Shown piece after piece: positions 1 through 6,622 of a stretch of DNA of 14,152 nucleotides. A model generated the notes under the pieces. It saw only the letters and a program-made list of their open reading frames with translations, searched no databases and was not told where the DNA came from. A program made the translations under genes and the position numbers. The stretch is from contig DRPD01000331.1 in NCBI GenBank assembly GCA_011374735.1, positions 1 through 14,152 on the forward strand, read 5' to 3'. This DNA comes from Thermopetrobacter sp. (GTDB lineage Bacteria > Pseudomonadota > Alphaproteobacteria > Rhizobiales > Aestuariivirgaceae). Numbering within the stretch: position 1 is the first letter of the stretch; each line of letters opens with the position of its first letter.

Positions 1-16
1 CCAAATTATCTCACTG

Positions 17-439
17 CTATAAAGGCTGGACCAGGTGGGGCAGCTCGTTGTTCACCGTGTCATGGGCGTAGCGGATGGGCGGCCAGATCATCCAGCCGTG
101 CTTGCCGATCTCCTGCTGGATGAACGGGTCGCGGAAGTCGGTGCGGGCGAGAAAGCCGCCGAACTTGCTCTCCGGGTATTCCCGAAGCACCGGAAACAGC
201 AGCTCGCCCTTGTAGCTGGCGATGATCGGCCGGTCGTTGACCAGCAATTCGGCGAACAGCGACAGCACGAACAGGAACAGGAAGATCCACAATGACCACC
301 AGCCGCGGCGGTTGGCGCGGAACAATTGCAGCCGGCGGCGGTTGATGGGCGACAGCCAACCCTTTCGCGCCTGCCGATGTCGCGGCGCGTCGCGCAGCGC
401 CTCTTTCGCCAGGGCGCGGATGTCCAGCGTCTCGTTCAT
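17..439 (-). pseudogene. yejE: Truncated yejE: N-terminal fragment of an ABC oligopeptide/microcin C-type transporter permease
   Basis: Intact YejE is an inner-membrane permease of about 340 residues that pairs with YejB in the YejABEF peptide importer. Here only 140 codons are open. Visible are the basic N-terminus, the conserved LSPINRRRLQLFRANRRG segment, a first transmembrane helix (about residues 46-65) and the periplasmic block through WPPIRYAHDTVNNELP. Homology to the family then stops, and the frame ends LVQPL-stop in A+T-richer DNA at the window edge. The whole permease (BPD_transp_1) domain with its EAA loop is missing, so the product should not form a channel. The ATG follows the yejB TAG directly (TAGATG), with GAAGAGGG upstream, which indicates translational coupling. 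Identification as yejE is confident. That the fragment is dead is inferred from the missing domain. The cause (insertion, deletion or assembly join) cannot be decided from this window. Confidence 0.82.
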
Positions 440-1549
440 CTACAGCGCCCTCTTCTCGAAGTCGATGCGCGGGTCGATGAGGGTATAGACCACATCGGTG
501 ACGAGGTTGGTCAACAGCCCCATCAGCGAGAAGATGTAGAGCGTCGCGAACACCACCGGATAGTCGCGGTCGATGGCCGCCTTGAAGCCCAGCAACCCCA
601 GCCCGTCGAGCGAGAAGATCTGCTCGATCAGCAGCGATCCGGCGAAGAAGGCGGAAATGAACGCGCCGGGGAAGCCGGCGATGACGATCAGCATGGCGTT
701 GCGGAACACATGCCCATACAGCACGCGGCGCTCCGTCAGCCCCTTGGCGCGGGCGGTGATGACGTATTGTTTCTTGATCTCGTCGAGAAACGAGTTCTTG
801 GTCAGCAGCGTCATGGTGGCGAAGGAGGAGATGGCCAGCGCGGTGAGCGGCAGCACCAGATGCCAGGCGTAATCGAGGATCTTCTCCCACCATGTCAGTT
901 GATCGAAATTGTCCGACACCAGCCCGCGCAAGGGAAAGATGTTCCAGAAGCTGCCACCGGCGAACAGCACGATGAGCAGGATGGCGAACAGGAACGACGG
1001 GATGGCGTAGCCGACGATGATGACGGCGGAGGTGGCGACATCGAAACGCGATCCGTCGCGCACCGCCTTGGCGATGCCCAGCGGGATGGACACGGCGTAG
1101 GAGATGAAGGTGAGCCACAGGCCCAGCGACATGGAGACGGGCAGCGCGTCGATAATCAGCTCGATGACCGGGCGGTCGCGGAAATAGCTGTCGCCGAAGT
1201 CGAAGCGGGCGTAATCCCACAGCATCTTCAGGAAGCGCTCGTGGGCCGGCCTGTCGAAGCCGAACTGCTTTTCCAGCTCCTTGATGAATTCCGGATCCAG
1301 CCCTTGCGCGCCACGATACTTGAAGCCGCCGTCGCCGCCGGCCGCCTGTTCGCCCCCCGGCTGGCCCACCTCGCCGCCGCCGGCCCCGCCGATGCGGGCC
1401 GTGGCGTCGATGTTGTGGCCCTGCAGCTGGGCCAGCACCCGCTCCACCGGGCCGCCGGGCAGGAACTGGATGATGGCGAAGTTGATCAGCAGGATGCCGA
1501 TCAGGGTCGGGATCATCAGCCCCAGCCGTTTGAGGATGTAGATGCCCAT
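440..1549 (-). CDS. yejB: ABC transporter permease YejB (peptide / microcin C-type uptake)
   Basis: The protein has 369 residues, close to the 364 of E. coli YejB, and looks complete. It begins [21 protein letters not shown], the usual first helix of DppB/YejB permeases, followed by [10 protein letters not shown] Gly-rich periplasmic insertion (about residues 42-77) precedes [23 protein letters not shown], as is common in alphaproteobacterial YejB. The permease domain occupies roughly residues 135-365, with several hydrophobic helices and an EAA-type loop ([27 protein letters not shown]) that would contact an ATPase (YejF, not in the window). The start is 8 bp after the hslV stop with only a weak ribosome-binding site, so expression probably depends on read-through from hslV. 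An open frame continues upstream of the ATG, but it lies inside hslV and is spurious. With yejE broken and no yejA upstream, this transporter half is probably orphaned. Confidence 0.9.
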   Translation of the reverse strand: MGIYILKRLGLMIPTLIGILLINFAIIQFLPGGPVERVLAQLQGHNIDATARIGGAGGGEVGQPGGEQAAGGDGGFKYRGAQGLDPEFIKELEKQFGFDRPAHERFLKMLWDYARFDFGDSYFRDRPVIELIIDALPVSMSLGLWLTFISYAVSIPLGIAKAVRDGSRFDVATSAVIIVGYAIPSFLFAILLIVLFAGGSFWNIFPLRGLVSDNFDQLTWWEKILDYAWHLVLPLTALAISSFATMTLLTKNSFLDEIKKQYVITARAKGLTERRVLYGHVFRNAMLIVIAGFPGAFISAFFAGSLLIEQIFSLDGLGLLGFKAAIDRDYPVVFATLYIFSLMGLLTNLVTDVVYTLIDPRIDFEKRAL

Positions 1550-1557
1550 GCGGCCGC

Positions 1558-2103
1558 TCAGCCCTCGCCGATGCGCTCGATGACCACTTGCGCGTTGGTA
1601 TAGACGCAGATGTCGGCGGCGATGGCCATGGCCTTCTTCGCGATCTCTTCCGCGCCCATGCCGGTGTCCATCAGGGCGCGGGCGGCGGCCAGCGCGTAGT
1701 TGCCGCCGGAGCCGATGCCGGCCACGCCGCCTTCCGGTTCCAATACGTCGCCGTTGCCGGTGAGCACCAGCGTGTCGCGCTTGTCGGCGACGATCATCAT
1801 CGCCTCCAGGCGGCGCAGATAGCGATCGGTGCGCCAGTCCTTGGCCAGCTCCACGCAGGCGCGGGTGAGCTGGGCCGGATATTGTTCCAGCTTCGCCTCC
1901 AGCCGTTCGAGCAGCGTGAAGGCGTCCGCCGTGGCGCCGGCGAAGCCGCAGATGACCCTGCCGCCGGCCAGCCGCCGCACCTTGCGGGCGGTGGCCTTGA
2001 TGACCGTCTGGCCGAGGCTCACCTGGCCGTCGCCGGCGATGACCACGCGGCCGCCCTTGCGCACGCAAAGGATGGTGGTGCCATGCCATTGGGCGGCGCT
2101 CAT
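1558..2103 (-). CDS. hslV: ATP-dependent protease peptidase subunit HslV (ClpQ)
   Basis: HslV is the proteasome-like N-terminal threonine peptidase that stacks with the AAA+ unfoldase HslU to degrade misfolded cytosolic proteins. The protein is 181 residues, typical for the family. It starts [18 protein letters not shown]; removal of an eight-residue propeptide would expose Thr9 as the catalytic nucleophile. Other family motifs are [37 protein letters not shown] and the glycine-rich [16 protein letters not shown] near the C-terminal third. The ATG at 2103 has GGGAGAG just upstream. A longer frame reaching further upstream has no family residues and overlaps the neighbouring gene's 3' end, so I reject it. 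In most relatives hslU follows immediately; here yejB does, 8 bp away. HslV needs HslU, so hslU is expected elsewhere in the genome. Confidence 0.95.
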   Translation of the reverse strand: MSAAQWHGTTILCVRKGGRVVIAGDGQVSLGQTVIKATARKVRRLAGGRVICGFAGATADAFTLLERLEAKLEQYPAQLTRACVELAKDWRTDRYLRRLEAMMIVADKRDTLVLTGNGDVLEPEGGVAGIGSGGNYALAAARALMDTGMGAEEIAKKAMAIAADICVYTNAQVVIERIGEG

Positions 2104-2146
2104 GCCCGCTCTCCCACGGAGGTTGGTTGTTCCTGCCGGGCTAACG

Positions 2147-2173
2147 CAATAGCACAATTCGGGCGATTGCAAG
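2147..2173 (-). promoter_or_regulatory. Possible sigma32-type promoter for hslV
   Basis: Reading on the minus strand there is CTTG (2173-2170), a 17-bp spacer, then CTATTG (2152-2147). This resembles the alphaproteobacterial heat-shock pattern CTTG-N17/18-CYTATNT, with CTATTG an imperfect fit at the -10. Transcription would begin near 2140, giving a leader of about 37 nt before the hslV ATG. hslV is a classic sigma32 target, which makes the match plausible. The motif overlaps the stop codon of the upstream TPR gene and is short, so this is only a candidate. Confidence 0.3.
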
Positions 2174-2174
2174 A

Positions 2175-2939
2175 TTACCCTTTCTGCAATTTCTTCCACA
2201 CGTCGGAGCCGCCAAGCATGCGCTTCAGATAGGCCATGTTGGCCTCCACCTCGGCCGGGGAGAGATCCTGGCTGGCGATGTAGCGCGCTTCCCTGAAGCG
2301 GCCCTGCAGACCCAGGGCCAGGGCCAGATTCTGGCGCAGGCGGGGGTCATTGCCACCGCCTGGCAGCTTCATGGCGGCGCGCAGGATGCGTTCGCCTTCC
2401 TGCGGATTGCCTTGCAGGATATGGCTCATGGCGATGTTGTTGAGCACCTTCGGGTTGTTCGGCGATGCCTTCAGGGCCTGCTGATAGACGGCGCGGGCCG
2501 CCGCATAGCGCCCCTGCGCGGCGAGGGCGGCGCCCAGCGCGTTATACGCCTTCCAGTCGGCGCGGCCCAGCGCGATGACGGCGCGGAACGCCTTTTCGGC
2601 CTGCACGGCGCGCCCGGCGGCCAGCAGGCGGCGGCCATAATGGGCGCGCAAGGTCACGTCACGGGGGCGAAAGCCGACGAGGGCCTTCAGCACCGCCAGC
2701 TCGCGGCCGGTCTGCCCCAGGGCGCGCAGGCTGGCGGCGTAGGCCAGCCCCTTGCGCAGGTTCTTCGGGTCGCGCCGCCAGTCCCGTTCGGCGGCCGCCG
2801 CGCCCTTCAGGGTCGGGGCGGGGGTGGTGGAGCCGGTGGTGATCGCGTCGGCGCCTCCGCCGCTGGTGGTCTGGCAGGCGGCCAGCGCCGGGGCGATGAG
2901 CAACAGGGCCGCGCCCGTCACGATTCGCATGCGCCTCAT
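2175..2939 (-). CDS. TPR-repeat lipoprotein, TadD-like
   Basis: The protein has 254 residues. The N-terminus [22 protein letters not shown] is a lipoprotein signal peptide with lipobox LAAC; Cys22 would be lipidated. A Ser/Thr/Gly-rich linker to about residue 45 is followed by helical tetratricopeptide repeats (about 60-215). The clearest repeat is [33 protein letters not shown], followed by [22 protein letters not shown]. The C-terminal block with [18 protein letters not shown] resembles TadD-type proteins encoded with Flp/Tad pili in alphaproteobacteria, where TadD is a scaffold or pilotin-like lipoprotein. No other tad gene is in the window, so the function here is inferred and a general envelope TPR protein is equally possible. 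The ATG at 2939 is supported by AGGAG seven bases upstream. The gene is divergent from the aminopeptidase gene. Confidence 0.8.
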   Translation of the reverse strand: MRRMRIVTGAALLLIAPALAACQTTSGGGADAITTGSTTPAPTLKGAAAAERDWRRDPKNLRKGLAYAASLRALGQTGRELAVLKALVGFRPRDVTLRAHYGRRLLAAGRAVQAEKAFRAVIALGRADWKAYNALGAALAAQGRYAAARAVYQQALKASPNNPKVLNNIAMSHILQGNPQEGERILRAAMKLPGGGNDPRLRQNLALALGLQGRFREARYIASQDLSPAEVEANMAYLKRMLGGSDVWKKLQKG

Positions 2940-2980
2940 GATCGTTCTCCTGACAACGGGGAATTCCAGCCTGCCGCCAT

Positions 2981-2994
2981 CCTGCCCGGGCAGG
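2981..2994. repeat. Perfect 14-bp palindrome in divergent promoter region
   Basis: CCTGCCCGGGCAGG is a perfect palindrome about 42 bp upstream of the TPR lipoprotein start and 35 bp upstream of the aminopeptidase start. It could be an operator for a dimeric regulator or a short RNA hairpin. No T-tract follows, so it does not look like an intrinsic terminator. In DNA this GC-rich, short GC palindromes also arise by chance. Confidence 0.35.
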
Positions 2995-3007
2995 TCTCAA
3001 CAAACTG

Positions 3008-3015
3008 TTAACCAT
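3008..3015 (+). promoter_or_regulatory. CtrA-type half-site (TTAACCAT)
   Basis: TTAACCAT matches the 8-bp CtrA half-site described in Caulobacter and relatives. It lies between the divergent TPR lipoprotein and aminopeptidase genes. No second TTAA at the 7-bp spacing accompanies it, so it is at best a half-site. CATAAT within and just after it (3013-3018) could also serve as a -10 element for the rightward gene. Confidence 0.3.
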
Positions 3016-3028
3016 AATCGCGTGGACG

Positions 3029-4504
3029 ATGACGGGGCGCGTCAAAATGCGTATGAAGCGGCTCATGAGCATGGAAAACCCGGCATACGATCCCGCCACG
3101 CTGCTGTTGCCCGCGGAGGCGGCGGAACCGGCCATCGAGCTGTGGCCGGTGGCGGAAGACTCGCTGCAGGCGGTGCTGGCCGCCCTGCCCGATCGCTGGC
3201 GGCGTCATGCCGAGGAGGCCGGCTTCACGGCGGCGTTCGGCCAGGTGCTGATGCTCCCCGGCGCGGCGGGCGGCATCGAACGGGTGCTGGCGGGCCTGGG
3301 TCGCGATGCGCGCGCACTGGGCACCGGCGGCTTCGCCAGACGCCTGCCGGCGGGCACCTACCGCCTTGCACGGGCCGATGACGTGGACGCGCGGCTGTTC
3401 GCGCTGGGCTGGCCGGCCTCGGCCTATGCGTTCAGCCGCTACAAGGAGAGTGCCCGCGAACCGGCGCGGCTGATCTGCCCGCCGGGCGTGGCGCGCGATG
3501 ACGTGCTGAACGAGGCGGCGGCGATGTGGCTGGCGCGCGATCTGATCAACACCCCGGCCAACGATCTGGGCCCGGCCGAACTGGAAGCGGCGGTGCGCGG
3601 CGTGGCAGATCGTTTCGGCGCGCAAGTCCGGGTGGTCATGGGTGATGCCTTGCGCGACGGCTTCCCGCTCGTCGAGGCGGTGGGGCGGGCGGCGGCGGCC
3701 GATCGCGCGCCGCGGCTGATCGATCTGGTGTGGGGCGATGCTGACGCGCCTAAGATCACGATTGTCGGCAAGGGGGTGTGTTTCGACACCGGCGGGCTCG
3801 ATCTGAAGCCGTCCTCGGCGATGCGGCTGATGAAGAAGGACATGGGCGGCGCGGCGACGGCGCTGGCGCTGGCGCGGATGATCATGGCGGCCGGGCTGCC
3901 GGTGCGGCTTCGGCTGCTGATCCCGGCGGTGGAGAACGCGGTGGCCGGCGGCGCGATGCGCCCCGGCGACATCGTGACGGCGCGCAACGGGCTGAGCGTG
4001 GAGGTGGGCAACACCGACGCGGAAGGCCGCCTCATTCTGGCCGACGCGCTTTCGCTGGCGGCGGAGGAGGAGCCACGCCTGATCCTCGACTTCGCCACCC
4101 TGACCGGGGCGGCGCGGGTGGCGCTGGGGCCCGATCTGCCGGCGTTATTCTGCGACGACGACGATCTGGCCGCCGCGCTGACGGAAGCGGGCGCGGCGGT
4201 GGACGATCCGGTATGGCGGCTGCCGCTGTGGCAGCCCTACATGGAGGGCCTGAAGGGGCAGGCGAGCGATCTTTGCAACATCGCTTCCAACGGCTTCGCC
4301 GGGGCCATCGTCGCCGCCTTGTTCCTCTCCCGGTTCGTCGGCGATCGGCGGCGCTGGGCGCATGTGGACGTGTTCGCCTGGAACCCGGCGGACAAGCCGG
4401 CCAGACCGAAGGGCGGCGAGTTGCAGGCGGCGCGGGCGGTGTTCGCCTGGCTTAGGGTCTGGTCTCAACAAATCCGCCGCGCCAGTCTGGCGCAAAAACA
4501 CTGA
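3029..4504 (+). CDS. M17 family leucyl aminopeptidase with C-terminus altered by a transposable element
   Basis: A cytosolic two-metal peptidase that removes N-terminal residues from peptides. Counting from 3029, expected metal ligands are K248 and D253 (GKGVCFDTGG), D271 (KKDMGG), D330 and E332 (NTDAEGR); K260 (LDLKPSS) and R334 fit the catalytic positions. The N-terminal domain covers about residues 15-175 and the catalytic domain about 175-475. All key residues are present, so activity is likely. The last 16 residues (from R476: RVWSQQIRRASLAQKH) are not family sequence; they are read from the small mobile element inserted at 4453. Without it the protein would end WLKRTFG-stop at 480 residues. 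The start is uncertain: in-frame ATGs at 3029, 3047, 3053, 3065 and 3071 all lack a strong ribosome-binding site, and if 3013-3018 is a -10, a later one is used. Confidence 0.88.
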   Translation: MTGRVKMRMKRLMSMENPAYDPATLLLPAEAAEPAIELWPVAEDSLQAVLAALPDRWRRHAEEAGFTAAFGQVLMLPGAAGGIERVLAGLGRDARALGTGGFARRLPAGTYRLARADDVDARLFALGWPASAYAFSRYKESAREPARLICPPGVARDDVLNEAAAMWLARDLINTPANDLGPAELEAAVRGVADRFGAQVRVVMGDALRDGFPLVEAVGRAAAADRAPRLIDLVWGDADAPKITIVGKGVCFDTGGLDLKPSSAMRLMKKDMGGAATALALARMIMAAGLPVRLRLLIPAVENAVAGGAMRPGDIVTARNGLSVEVGNTDAEGRLILADALSLAAEEEPRLILDFATLTGAARVALGPDLPALFCDDDDLAAALTEAGAAVDDPVWRLPLWQPYMEGLKGQASDLCNIASNGFAGAIVAALFLSRFVGDRRRWAHVDVFAWNPADKPARPKGGELQAARAVFAWLRVWSQQIRRASLAQKH

Positions 4505-4549
4505 AAAGGCAAAGGGTTATTTGTTGTTTCAGCGGTTTTTTTGCGCCAG
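4487..4549. repeat. First internal stem-loop of the MITE, with alternative pairing
   Basis: CTGGCGCAAAAA (from 4487) can pair with TTTTTGCGCCAG (ending 4549), and nested inside are CTGAAA (4501-4506) and TTTCAG (4527-4532). The same CTGGCGC can instead pair with GCGCCAG immediately to its left (4479-4485, one-base loop), so two mutually exclusive folds exist. The seven-T run at 4536-4542 after TTTCAG could allow weak transcription termination of the aminopeptidase mRNA on the plus strand. Confidence 0.6.
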
Positions 4550-4562
4550 CCCCTTGGGGCGT

Positions 4563-4654
4563 CATTTTCGCTGCATATCGCCGGCCTTTCTTTCTTGCCA
4601 ATACCTCAAGGTATTGCCGGCGAAAGAAAGTCTCGGCGCTATCTTGCGAAAATG
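4563..4654. repeat. Second internal stem-loop of the MITE
   Basis: Three nested complementary pairs build a long interrupted stem: CATTTTCGC (4563-4571) with GCGAAAATG (4646-4654); CTTTCTTTC (4586-4594) with GAAAGAAAG (4622-4630); and CAATACCT (4599-4606) with AGGTATTG (4609-4616) around a two-base loop. The arms cover nearly all of the right half of the element and would fold either as DNA cruciform or in RNA of either strand. Confidence 0.7.
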
Positions 4655-4777
4655 CCGCTGGCATCGACGCATTTATTGAGACCAGACCCTAAACGCACCT
4701 TCGGCTGACATCGCGTTGTCGCCACGATCCGCTGTTAGCCAGACTTGAAACACGACATTGATTCGGGGGCCTCGCAC

Positions 4778-5461
4778 ATGGCGCGGTTGTATCATTTCGC
4801 ACTGGATCCTTTCTGCCGCCGCATCCGGCTGATGCTGGCCGAATATGGCGAGACGCCGGAGCTCGTCGCCTCGCCGCCCTGGCAGCCCGATGCGGCGCTT
4901 TTCGACTTCACCCCGCCGGCGGAGATGCCGCTTCTCGTCGATGACGACGGGGCCACGGCGGCGGGCGCGCTGGCGGCGGGCGAATACCTGCTGGAGACGC
5001 GCGGCGCGAAGAAGAACCTGACCGGGGCCACGGCGGCGCAGCGGGCGGAAGCGCGGCGGCTGAGCGCGTTCTTCGACGGGCGCATGTACATGGACGCGAC
5101 CCGGCCGGTGCTGATGGAGAAGGTGCTGCGCCGCAAGCTGCCGCGCGAACAGGGCGGCGGGGCGCCGGACACCCGGCGGCTGCGCGCCGCGGTGCAGCGG
5201 GTGGCGGCGTACCTGGAGGTCATCGACCGGCTGGCCGAACAGCGCGGGCTGCTGGCCGGTGACGAGCTGACGCTGGCCGATCTGGCGGCGGCGGCGCATC
5301 TGTCGGCGCTGGAATATCTCGACGCGCTGAACTGGGGCGACTTCGCCACCGCCAAGGTGTGGTATCAGCGCATCAAGTCGCGGCCCGCCTTCCGGCCGCT
5401 GCTCACCGACCGGGTGGCCGGCGTGGCGCCCGCCGCCGTCTATTCGCAACTTGACTTTTAA
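4778..5461 (+). CDS. Glutathione S-transferase family protein
   Basis: The protein has 227 residues with the two-domain GST layout. An N-terminal thioredoxin-like domain (about 1-80) begins ARLYHFALDPFCRRIRLMLAEYGE; Cys13 lies at the usual catalytic Cys/Ser position. The EMPLLVDDDG segment holds the conserved cis-Pro, and A-GALAAGEYLLE follows as the Glu/Ser glutathione-binding region. The helical C-terminal domain (about 90-225) contains the typical GDELTLADLAAAAHLSALEY motif. The substrate cannot be told from sequence. I prefer the ATG at 4778 (GGGGG eight bases upstream) over an in-frame TTG at 4745, because homologous sequence begins at ARLYHF. The gene is first in a GST-queG-SDR operon; one base or none separates it from the next frame if the GTG start of queG is used. 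This grouping is familiar from other alphaproteobacteria. Confidence 0.88.
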   Translation: MARLYHFALDPFCRRIRLMLAEYGETPELVASPPWQPDAALFDFTPPAEMPLLVDDDGATAAGALAAGEYLLETRGAKKNLTGATAAQRAEARRLSAFFDGRMYMDATRPVLMEKVLRRKLPREQGGGAPDTRRLRAAVQRVAAYLEVIDRLAEQRGLLAGDELTLADLAAAAHLSALEYLDALNWGDFATAKVWYQRIKSRPAFRPLLTDRVAGVAPAAVYSQLDF

Positions 5462-5485
5462 GTGACGCCGCCGCCTTGTTGCCGT

Positions 5486-6622
5486 ATGGCGAGGCTGGAA
5501 GAACGGCTGAAAGACAAAGCGCGGGCGCTGGGTTTCGACGCGGTGGGCATCGCTCCGGCGGCGGTGCCTGAGGCCGCCGCCACGGGGCTTGAGACCTTCA
5601 TCGCCGAAGGCCGCCACGGCACCATGGAGTGGCTGGCCGCCACCCTCGCCCGCCGCCGTCATCCGCGCGCCCTGTGGCCGGAGGCGCGCACCGCCATCGT
5701 CTGCGCCATGAACTATGGGCCGCCGCAAGGCCTCGACCCGCTGGCGCGCCCGAAGCGGCGGGCGCATGGCGTCGTGTCGCTCTATGCCCTCCGGCGCGAT
5801 TATCACGCCGTGATCAAGGGCCGGTTGAAACATCTGGCGCAATGGCTGGTGAAACACACCGGGGCGGAGGTGAAGGTGTTCGTGGACACCGCGCCGCTGC
5901 TGGAACGGCCGCTGGCGGCGCAGGCCGGTATCGGCTGGACGGGCAAGCACACTTGCGTGCTGTCGCGCGCGTTCGGCAACTGGCTGTTGCTCGGCGTCAT
6001 CCTGAGCACGGCGCGCCTCGCCCCCGACGCGCCGGCGCGGGCGCATTGCGGCAGCTGCACGGCCTGTCTCGACATCTGCCCGACCGGCGCCTTCATCGGC
6101 CCGCGGCGGCTGGACGCCAGGCGCTGCATCTCCTATCTGACCATCGAACACAGCGGGCCGGTGCCGCGCCGCTTGCGGGCGTCGATGGGCAACCGCGTCT
6201 TCGGCTGCGACGACTGTCTGGCGGTGTGCCCGTGGAACAGACACGCGCGGGCCGCCAGCGAGGCGAAACTGGCGCTGAAGGAGGAGCTGCTGGACTTGCC
6301 GCTGGCCGATCTGGCGCGGCTCGACGAGGCGGCGTTTCGCCGGCTGTTCGCCACCACGCCGGTGCGCCGGGCCGGGTATCGGCGCTTCATCGCCAATGTG
6401 CTGATCGCCATCGGCAACAGCGGCAAGGCGGGGCTGGCCGATCCGGCGGCGGCGCGGCTGGACGATCCGCACCCGTTGATCCGGGCCATGGCGGTGTGGG
6501 CGTTGCATCGCCTGTGGCCGCGCGAGACATGGCGGGCCAGGCGGGCGCGGGCGCTGGTGTGGGAGCACGATCAGATGGTCAGGGCCGAATGGCTGGCCGA
6601 CGAGATGGAGCGCACGGCATGA
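5486..6622 (+). CDS. queG: Epoxyqueuosine reductase QueG
   Basis: QueG carries out the last step of queuosine synthesis, reducing epoxyqueuosine to queuosine at position 34 of GUN-anticodon tRNAs, using cobalamin and two [4Fe-4S] clusters. Counting from the ATG at 5486 (378 residues), the N-terminal DUF1730/cobalamin-binding part includes VDTAPLLERPLAAQAGIGWTGKHT, whose Asp134 corresponds to the proposed general acid. A ferredoxin-like segment follows: CGSCTACLDICPTGA (Cys188, 191, 194, 198), CISYLTIEH (Cys214) and CDDCLAVCPWN (Cys241, 244, 248). That supplies all eight cluster ligands. The C-terminal ~80 residues (ANVLIAIGNSG, HPLIRAMAVWAL) are HEAT-like repeats. The frame opens with a GTG at 5462, directly after the GST stop, and that start is possible too; MARLEERLK looks more natural. 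The end overlaps the next gene by ATGA, so the two are coupled. Confidence 0.95.
   Translation: MARLEERLKDKARALGFDAVGIAPAAVPEAAATGLETFIAEGRHGTMEWLAATLARRRHPRALWPEARTAIVCAMNYGPPQGLDPLARPKRRAHGVVSLYALRRDYHAVIKGRLKHLAQWLVKHTGAEVKVFVDTAPLLERPLAAQAGIGWTGKHTCVLSRAFGNWLLLGVILSTARLAPDAPARAHCGSCTACLDICPTGAFIGPRRLDARRCISYLTIEHSGPVPRRLRASMGNRVFGCDDCLAVCPWNRHARAASEAKLALKEELLDLPLADLARLDEAAFRRLFATTPVRRAGYRRFIANVLIAIGNSGKAGLADPAAARLDDPHPLIRAMAVWALHRLWPRETWRARRARALVWEHDQMVRAEWLADEMERTA

Larger units (their letters stand above)
4453..4691. mobile_element. 235-bp MITE-like element with 14-bp terminal inverted repeats and TA target duplication
   Basis: The left end GGGTCTGGTCTCAA (4455-4468) is perfectly repeated inverted at the right end (4676-4689), and similarity continues inward (CAAAT versus its TAAAT counterpart). 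Both ends are flanked by TA (4453-4454 and 4690-4691), the duplication typical of IS630/Tc1-mariner-type transposition. The interior codes for no transposase, so the element is non-autonomous. It is much more A+T-rich than its surroundings and made largely of nested inverted repeats. Deleting the element plus one TA gives an in-frame end of the aminopeptidase (CTT AAA CGC ACC TTC GGC TGA, stop at 4706-4708), which fixes the boundaries and shows the insertion is recent. The parent transposase is not in the window; the family assignment rests on TIR and TA only. Confidence 0.85.

Noticed and set aside
326..1603. 425-codon plus-strand open frame opposite yejB
   Set aside because: It is antisense to a well-supported permease gene, is low-complexity and charged, and has no family match.
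1550..2089. Upstream extension of the yejB frame into hslV
   Set aside because: The extra ~180 codons are an out-of-frame reading of hslV; YejB homology starts at the ATG at 1549.
4452..4664. 70-codon minus-strand frame within the MITE
   Set aside because: It is built from the inverted-repeat arms, has no transposase features, and is too short for a DDE enzyme.
4673..6568. 631-codon minus-strand open frame opposite GST and queG
   Set aside because: It is antisense to two genes with clear family motifs, is extremely Arg/Pro/His-rich, and shows no domain. It is a GC-skew shadow frame.
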